Shown here: positions 7,712 through 12,239 of the stretch, piece after piece
Layout of the letters: every line of letters begins with the position of its first letter
Position numbering within the stretch: position 1 is the first letter of the stretch
Assembly: GCA_036311285.1 (NCBI GenBank)
Contig: JAXJQF010000122.1
Coordinates: forward strand, 1-12,239
Direction: 5' to 3'
Source: JAXJQF01 sp036311285
Lineage (GTDB): Bacteria; Pseudomonadota; Gammaproteobacteria; Enterobacterales; Succinivibrionaceae
DNA: 12,239 nt
The notes under the pieces: generated by a model
Seen by the model: only the letters and a program-made list of their open reading frames with translations
Databases searched by the model: none
Told to the model about the DNA's origin: nothing
Translations under genes and position numbers: made by a program

Positions 7712-7716
7712 CTCCT
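7712..7716 (-). promoter_or_regulatory. Ribosome binding site that selects the rimP TTG
   Basis: AGGAG on the minus strand has a 7-nt spacing to TTG (7702-7704) and only 1 nt to ATG (7708-7710). A 1-nt spacing does not allow normal initiation, so this site favours the TTG start. Confidence 0.8.
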
Positions 7717-7743
7717 GTAAATAAATTTTTATAAAATTTATAT

Positions 7744-7777
7744 AAAAAAAGCTCCGATCCCATTCGACCGGAGCTTT
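7744..7777 (-). terminator. Intrinsic terminator in the rimP operon leader (attenuator)
   Basis: On the minus strand a 12-bp stem (7766-7777 with 7748-7759, one G-U pair) has a 6-nt loop GAATGG and a GC-rich middle (GCTCCGG with its partner). It is followed by a T-run ending at 7744, seven Ts in all, three of them in the stem. It lies between the operon promoter and the rimP start, so it must be read through for the operon to be expressed. The plus-strand reading lacks a clean T-tract. Confidence 0.88.
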
Positions 7778-7867
7778 CTCTGATCTAGATTGTAAACTTA
7801 AAGCACTTATAAAATATGGCTTTAAGGTCTCTCGTTTCAATACATTGAAACCAAAGACAAATAATTT
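7744..7867 (-). ncRNA. Structured rimP operon leader, putative attenuator
   Basis: From the predicted start near 7867 to the terminator, the leader RNA forms three hairpins end to end. The first (7827-7858) has GTTTCAAT (7844-7851) pairing with ATTGAAAC (7834-7841), inside an outer stem of 7853-7858 with 7827-7832. The second (7797-7826) has two 8-nt arms, 7819-7826 and 7797-7804, around a 14-nt loop. The third is the terminator at 7748-7777. A rimP leader attenuator has been described for gammaproteobacteria (recalled, not searched), and this one has the same place and design. No tRNA such as the E. coli metY is present. The terminated product could also act as a small RNA. Confidence 0.7.
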
Positions 7868-7873
7868 TATGTG

Positions 7874-7902
7874 ATTCTACAAAATTATCGTAGTTTTGTC
7901 AA
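7874..7902 (-). promoter_or_regulatory. Sigma-70 promoter of the rimP-nusA-infB-rbfA-truB operon
   Basis: On the minus strand the -35 box TTGACA (7897-7902) is a perfect consensus, the spacer is exactly 17 nt, and the -10 box is TAGAAT (7874-7879), one mismatch from TATAAT. The predicted start is near 7867. The DNA just upstream (7919-7960) is almost pure A+T and could serve as an UP element. Confidence 0.85.
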
Positions 7903-7918
7903 ATGTTAAACTTCATGT

Positions 7919-7960
7919 ATTTAGTAAAATTAAACATAATTTAATCAATTTTTACTAAAT
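7919..7960 (-). repeat. Inverted repeat just after the Sel1 lipoprotein gene
   Basis: Arms 7947-7960 and 7919-7931 are complementary over 13 bp with one extra base, and the stem can continue inward with ATTAAA and TTTAAT. It starts two bases after the stop of the lipoprotein gene and ends 16 bases before the operon -35 box. Without a T-tract it is a weak terminator candidate at best; it may protect the 3' end of the lipoprotein mRNA or simply be the A+T-rich upstream part of the operon promoter. Confidence 0.45.
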
Positions 7961-7961
7961 A

Positions 7962-9257
7962 TTAAAATCCTAATTTAACCAAAGCTTCAGAATCCTTGCA
8001 TCCTCTTGAATCCTTTAAATCACATGCTTTATCTAAATAATCCTTAGCTGTCTTATAATCAGCTTTTACACCATAACCGTGATAATAGAAACCTGCTAAA
8101 TTATAACAACCTTTTGCATAATTAAATTCACATGCTCTTTCAAAGTGAATTCTCGCTTTCTCATAGCTTGAGTCTACCCCATTACCTAAATAGTAAAGTA
8201 CACCAAGATTATATTCAGCCTCTCCATACTTTTTCCTACTTGCTTTTTGAAAATATTTATGAGCTTTTTTGTAATTTTGTTTTACACCTAATCCATTATA
8301 GTAAAGATTACCTAAACGAGTACATCCATATCCATTAGCGTCATAAAGGTAGGTACATGACTTTTTGTAGTAATTCTTTGCTTGAGCATAATCAACTTTC
8401 ACACCTATACCTTTTTCGTATATATAGCCTAAAAAGGAACAACCTTTAGAGTTTTTTGAATTACATGCTATTTCAGCGTAAATTTTACCCTTTCGGTTAT
8501 TCTTCTTTACTCCAAGACCTTTTAAGTAAATAGCTGCTAATTTATTACAACTCTCACTATCTTTATATCTACAACCTTTCTGATAATAATTTCTTGCTTG
8601 ACTATAATTTTGTTTAACTTCTTGGCCAAAGAAATATAAATTACCTAAAAATGTACAAGCATCTGAAATATTAAGGTCACATGCTTTTACATTATATGAT
8701 TTTGCTTTTTCTAAATTTTGTTCTACGCCAGTACCTTTATAGTAACTAAGCGCTAATTTTTCACATCCATGTCCTTCATTATGGTTACAAGCTTTCTCAT
8801 AATACATATTAGCTTTAGCAAAATCTTCTTTTATTCCATTTCCTGATTTGTAATCATTGCCTAAAGTCAAACAACTTTTACTATTACCAAATTTACATCC
8901 TTTTTCAAAGTATCTTCTTGCTTGAGATTTATCTATAACTACCGAATAACCTTCTAAATACGCATGAGCTAAAAGATAACATCCATCACCATTAAATAAA
9001 TTACAAGCCATTTCATTATACTTTTTGGCTTTTACATGATTCTGAGGAACATTTTCTCCATATCTATAAAAATAACCTAACCAGGCACAAGCTGCTCCAT
9101 TACTTGAGTTACAGGCTTTTTCGTAACGTTCCAAAAGAGTCATTTTGTTATTAGAATCACTATCAATCATACTTTTTATATAAGTATCCTTGTCATTACA
9201 TGCGTTTAGAGTCAATAAAACTCCTAGACATAAAATCATTTTCATCAGTAGTGTCAT
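7962..9257 (-). CDS. Sel1-repeat cysteine-rich lipoprotein (Hcp-like)
   Basis: The 431-residue product starts with a lipoprotein signal peptide: MTLLMK, a hydrophobic core and the lipobox LNAC with lipidated Cys20. Residue +2 is Asn, which does not favour inner-membrane retention. The rest is eleven Sel1-like repeats of 36 residues, each with an AKxYYxKAC helix and a G-C-x-x-LG-x-x-Y helix. Cysteine pairs of spacing C-x7-C recur at 49/57, 85/93, 121/129, 157/165, 193/201, 229/237, 265/273, 376/384 and 412/420. The pair 301/312 has a three-residue insert, and the repeat near 340 has lost both cysteines. This pattern matches the disulfide-bridged repeats of Helicobacter cysteine-rich proteins. 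Such proteins are periplasmic or secreted and bind partners through the solenoid; the partner here is unknown. AGG (9265-9267) sits seven bases before the ATG. It stands alone between traG and the core operon. Confidence 0.88.
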   Translation of the reverse strand: MTLLMKMILCLGVLLTLNACNDKDTYIKSMIDSDSNNKMTLLERYEKACNSSNGAACAWLGYFYRYGENVPQNHVKAKKYNEMACNLFNGDGCYLLAHAYLEGYSVVIDKSQARRYFEKGCKFGNSKSCLTLGNDYKSGNGIKEDFAKANMYYEKACNHNEGHGCEKLALSYYKGTGVEQNLEKAKSYNVKACDLNISDACTFLGNLYFFGQEVKQNYSQARNYYQKGCRYKDSESCNKLAAIYLKGLGVKKNNRKGKIYAEIACNSKNSKGCSFLGYIYEKGIGVKVDYAQAKNYYKKSCTYLYDANGYGCTRLGNLYYNGLGVKQNYKKAHKYFQKASRKKYGEAEYNLGVLYYLGNGVDSSYEKARIHFERACEFNYAKGCYNLAGFYYHGYGVKADYKTAKDYLDKACDLKDSRGCKDSEALVKLGF

Positions 9258-9622
9258 TCAATTACCTAAATACAAATCTGTAAAAATATAACCTAACGTA
9301 GTTTTAAAATTGTACTTTTTTTGATTGATATCATTATTAGCAAAAATGCTCATATACATATGTTACTTTGCATATTATTTTAACGAGTTTATTATACAAG
9401 AAATATTCCATTTTTTATTCTTTAATATTATTTATTTCCTTTTGAAATTTATAACAATTCCACAGTTTTAGAATCATTCACAAATAATAAAATTAAAGTA
9501 GTCAAATTAAGTATTTACCTACCTTAATTAAGAATATTTCTTCAGAATGATTATATATCTACATTCAATCTAATTCTGAACAACTATATAAAGAACCAAA
9601 TGTTTTAAGCTTAATGATTTTA
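9258..9622. other. Intergenic region, possible promoter of the lipoprotein gene
   Basis: This 365-bp AT-rich gap between the TraG-like gene and the lipoprotein gene has no coding sequence that can be supported. A perfect TATAAT on the minus strand (9391-9396) is a possible -10 box about 135 bases before the lipoprotein ATG, but no good -35 box lies at 16-18 nt, so the promoter call is weak. The perfect 10-bp palindrome CTTAATTAAG near 9523-9532 is the kind of sequence expected by chance here. Confidence 0.35.
9541..9580 (-). repeat. Inverted repeat after the TraG-like gene
   Basis: TTCAGAAT at 9541-9548 and its exact complement ATTCTGAA at 9573-9580 enclose 24 nt, and GATT/AATC just inside can add pairs. 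It lies 43 bases after the traG-like stop, where a terminator is expected, but no T-tract follows on the minus strand. Confidence 0.35.
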
Positions 9623-12034
9623 CTAGTACTTACTGCTTCCTCTATTTACATTTGTATTTAAGATATTATTGCCATCTTGTTTTTCACTATCAATCAAATC
9701 TCTAACAGATAAATCTTTACCAAAGAACGCCTTATACATAAAGTTTGCTGCTTTTTCATGATCGTTTTCCCATAAAGAAATTAAGGTTGCTTGAGCATCA
9801 GCTTGTTTTTTATCTGGAAAATATTCTCTTAATAACTGAACAATCTCATTAGTTCTCGCTGAAATGGTTAAATCATTATTATAGGCATTAAGTTCGTCCC
9901 ATAAGCCTTGATCTTTAGCGACTAAGTTACTAATCATCATAGGATCCATTTTATATTCCTTAGACAAAGTATTAAGCATAGAAGTAAAGCTCTCAACGCG
10001 TTCTGAATCTTGAATAACATTTCTTGCAAGTTCTTGTAAATTAGTTGAATACTCTTTTTGAGTTACTTTACTAATTGCACTACTCTTATTGTCTACTATA
10101 TCTCTTGCTTGAGCTTTTATTATCTCTTTCCCAATCCCTTTGTCATTTAATGCACTATTAATTGAAGAATATAGCTTATTAGTATTAGTGCCTGAACTAA
10201 CTCCTAAGTCCTCAAGCACAGAAGGACTTATTGGAAGTTTAAGATTAGCTCCAAATCCTAAACCAAGAGCTCCAGTAAGCTTGCTGCTTTGCTCTTTGTT
10301 CATACCAAACGATTTTGAGATACTGTCTGCCACTGATACAATTTGACGGTCTTGATAAGAGTTACTGTTTCGTATACTATTACCAAGACTTAAAATATGT
10401 TGTTCTGACAATGTATTTGCATTAATTTGCTTACTATTTTCTCCATAAGATTTTGAGAACTCTTCCATTGAAGACATAAGTCTAGTGTTAGCTTTAGTCA
10501 AAGATGATTGCATTGATTCTCCAAGACTTATTGTCGGAAGTCTTGTATCAATACCGGTTTGATAAACACCATTAACGTTTGAGGCTTGGTAAAGAGAACC
10601 AAAAGATAATACTGCGTCATTACTTACTAAGTTTGGAGCAAGTGGACTGTTTTTAGCACTTACCTTAGAAAGAACACCTTGCATTGATGCAAGACTTGCG
10701 ACTGCATTACTAACTCCTATACCACCACTAAATACAATAGCACTTAATAAGAATGGCACAGACAAAGTTAAATAAGAAGCTATCAATAGATAAGTATCGA
10801 CGGTATCAAAAATTTTTAAAATACCATCATAACTTGTTAATGAATAGCTAATACTCCTTAGTTCTTCACTCATGCTTGTTAAGACAAATACGTTAACTAA
10901 AACAAGCATTGGCTTAAAGCAACAAATGAATAGAGATATTTGAGTATATCTTATTGCTGTTCTTATACCGTTATACCCAAAAGCAAATAAGAATGACATA
11001 AGTGGAGCGAGTGCTAACAATAGACCTTCCATAAATGAAGCTATTGGTTTTATGTACTTATACCATAAGCTTTGTTTAACAGCTAATTCAACATTGGTGC
11101 GGTTTTGATTGTCAATTAAAAGAACATCTTCAGCAATTCTATAACTATTTTCTTCAAGATTATAAGCATAAGCACTCCTTAATATTGGGAGTAAATACAT
11201 ATTAAGTAGCAGTTTGTTACTATCAATTCCAATTTGACCTAATATACTTACTGCATCAAATACACTCATTGAGCTATCTACTAAGTCATCCTTAAAATGC
11301 TCAACTGCGTCAGTTTCATTTTTTTGAACCAACTTTACCCCAAATTGTTCAACCATTGGAGAAAGATAATTATATGCCTGAGTACAAGTAACATTCTTTC
11401 TTGTCCCGTCTATAACAACTTGAGTTCCATATATATTTGAAAAAAACTTAGAACCTTCAAATATATTTTCATTACGTCTTAGAGTATTTACATCTACAAA
11501 CTTCAAATCCATTCCCGCAAATGTACATTCGACAAAATAATTTGTTAAGGATTGATATAAGCTTTTATCACTATCAAGTTCATTACCAAGTTTTGATGCT
11601 TCTTGTCTTAAATTACTAATGGTATGCAATGTATTTAAAAATTGATATGTATTTGTTTTAGGAACAGAGAATGCCTCCATTAAGTACTCAGATAATATGT
11701 TCCCAAATTTAGAAGTAAGACTTGCACTAAAAGCTATAAAAATAGGTACATCTGTTTTTATAACTGCTTCACCATATGTTTTGTGGTTATGGCTAACTAA
11801 TGACACATCAGCCTTAACTCCAAACATACATAAATAAAAAAGAATAGATAAAACCAACTCCCCCCATGCAATACCTTCACCTTTGCTTATACCTTTTATA
11901 GATAACGATATTACATATAGTAAAGAACAAATTGCATAAACAGCCTTTGAAACGGGAGAATTGAAGAATAACACAATTGAATTTAAGATTTTATGCAAAT
12001 ACGTTATATCGTAAATACAATATATTTCATACAT
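9623..12034 (-). CDS. traG: TraG-like F-type conjugation protein (mating pair stabilisation)
   Basis: In F-type type IV secretion, TraG is an inner-membrane protein whose N-terminal part works in pilus assembly with TraH and TraF, and whose periplasmic C-terminal part stabilises mating pairs and acts in entry exclusion. This 803-residue product (F TraG is 938) has the layout of the TraG N-terminal domain. Hydrophobic segments lie at about 30-46, 57-72 and possibly 95-107, then a soluble stretch, then strong membrane segments at about 330-355, 361-392 and 413-440. A long soluble, Ser/Asn/Gln-rich helical C-terminal region (about 450-803) follows. The start resembles the TraG family (aromatic-rich MYEIYCI, then a helix and a membrane segment). 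GAGGT (12043-12047) is eight bases before the ATG. No other tra gene is visible; traH would usually be upstream, beyond the window edge. No frameshift or internal stop is seen, so it could be functional. The family call rests on recall and topology, not a search. Confidence 0.75.
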   Translation of the reverse strand: MYEIYCIYDITYLHKILNSIVLFFNSPVSKAVYAICSLLYVISLSIKGISKGEGIAWGELVLSILFYLCMFGVKADVSLVSHNHKTYGEAVIKTDVPIFIAFSASLTSKFGNILSEYLMEAFSVPKTNTYQFLNTLHTISNLRQEASKLGNELDSDKSLYQSLTNYFVECTFAGMDLKFVDVNTLRRNENIFEGSKFFSNIYGTQVVIDGTRKNVTCTQAYNYLSPMVEQFGVKLVQKNETDAVEHFKDDLVDSSMSVFDAVSILGQIGIDSNKLLLNMYLLPILRSAYAYNLEENSYRIAEDVLLIDNQNRTNVELAVKQSLWYKYIKPIASFMEGLLLALAPLMSFLFAFGYNGIRTAIRYTQISLFICCFKPMLVLVNVFVLTSMSEELRSISYSLTSYDGILKIFDTVDTYLLIASYLTLSVPFLLSAIVFSGGIGVSNAVASLASMQGVLSKVSAKNSPLAPNLVSNDAVLSFGSLYQASNVNGVYQTGIDTRLPTISLGESMQSSLTKANTRLMSSMEEFSKSYGENSKQINANTLSEQHILSLGNSIRNSNSYQDRQIVSVADSISKSFGMNKEQSSKLTGALGLGFGANLKLPISPSVLEDLGVSSGTNTNKLYSSINSALNDKGIGKEIIKAQARDIVDNKSSAISKVTQKEYSTNLQELARNVIQDSERVESFTSMLNTLSKEYKMDPMMISNLVAKDQGLWDELNAYNNDLTISARTNEIVQLLREYFPDKKQADAQATLISLWENDHEKAANFMYKAFFGKDLSVRDLIDSEKQDGNNILNTNVNRGSSKY

Positions 12035-12104
12035 GAAGTATTACCTCACAAATTGTTGGAAAATATAATAATTATTTTTTTAGTTATAGTTAACGTTAGA
12101 ATTT

Positions 12105-12139
12105 AGAAACTATTGAATATCTCGAGTTTAACAGTTTCT
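12105..12139. repeat. Inverted repeat upstream of traG (1)
   Basis: AGAAACT at 12105-12111 pairs with AGTTTCT at 12133-12139; with one mismatch the stem extends to 10 bp, leaving a 15-nt loop. It lies about 70 bases before the traG-like start codon and next to a second, longer inverted repeat. Confidence 0.5.
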
Positions 12140-12153
12140 CTTCGAAGCATTGA

Positions 12154-12185
12154 GCCACAATGGATTGAGGTTAATCAATTGTGGC
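12154..12185. repeat. Inverted repeat upstream of traG (2)
   Basis: Arms 12154-12166 and 12173-12185 pair over 13 positions with one mismatch (12 pairs), loop GAGGTT. An outer CATT/AATG (12148-12151 with 12186-12189) can extend it past a 2-nt bulge. No T-tract follows on either strand. It might be an operator, an attenuating hairpin in the tra leader, or part of a transfer-origin-like region; the sequence alone does not decide. Confidence 0.55.
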
Positions 12186-12239
12186 AATGTTTAATATAGA
12201 AAAAATTTTTTAAATTTTTTTTGACTTCTTTACATAATC

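Noticed and set aside
7741..7961. tRNA gene upstream of rimP, as metY in E. coli
   Set aside because: No cloverleaf, T-loop GTTCRA motif or CCA-like end was found on either strand; the hairpins fit a leader with an attenuator.
1..12239. CRISPR array, toxin-antitoxin pair or phage-defence module
   Set aside because: No regularly spaced repeats, no small overlapping gene pairs and no defence-type domains were seen. The only regular repeats are the coding repeats of the Sel1 lipoprotein.
12190..12239. Plus-strand TTGACT near the right edge as a promoter
   Set aside because: The -10 position is at or beyond the window edge and the surrounding DNA is a long A/T run, so the match cannot be assessed.

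Overview
The window is AT-rich bacterial DNA. Its centre is a complete, minus-strand core operon, rimP-nusA-infB-rbfA-truB (about 7.9 kb down to 1.5 kb). The proteins look gammaproteobacterial: NusA has the two C-terminal acidic repeats, and TruB, RbfA and IF2 resemble their E. coli counterparts along most of their length. The strong A+T bias and the accessory genes suggest a low-GC gammaproteobacterium, perhaps host- or gut-associated and possibly related to Succinivibrionaceae or Orbaceae. Genus cannot be fixed from sequence reading alone.

Layout, left to right. Positions 1-100 hold an intrinsic terminator, probably closing a gene outside the window. Positions 101-437 hold no recognisable gene, only a plausible promoter. 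Positions 438-1498 are the wreck of an IS1634-like DDE transposase, with A-run frameshifts, stop codons, an internal deletion marked by a perfect 17-bp palindrome, loss of a catalytic Asp and loss of the C-terminus. A good minus-strand terminator (1494-1538) ends the core operon just after truB; the rpsO-pnp genes that often follow truB are not here. The operon fills 1581-7704. It is read from a near-consensus sigma-70 promoter (7874-7902) through a leader of about 125 nt made of three abutting hairpins, the last an intrinsic terminator, so the operon looks attenuated. Three of its four intercistronic gaps carry hairpins; the infB-rbfA gap has two mutually exclusive ones, one of which hides the rbfA ribosome binding site.

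Right of the operon promoter are two minus-strand accessory genes. The first (7962-9257) encodes an exported Sel1/TPR-like lipoprotein with a strict 36-residue repeat and paired cysteines, like the Helicobacter cysteine-rich proteins. The second (9623-12034) encodes an F-type conjugation TraG-like membrane protein. The last 205 bases hold two inverted repeats upstream of traG. The right flank therefore looks like the edge or remnant of a conjugative element next to a housekeeping operon.

The core genes work together: RimP and RbfA mature the 30S subunit, IF2 starts translation, NusA controls transcription elongation and termination, and TruB modifies tRNA. The leader terminator would make the operon sensitive to NusA. 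No tRNA, CRISPR array or novel multigene defence system was seen. The most interesting signals are the RNA switches in the core operon.
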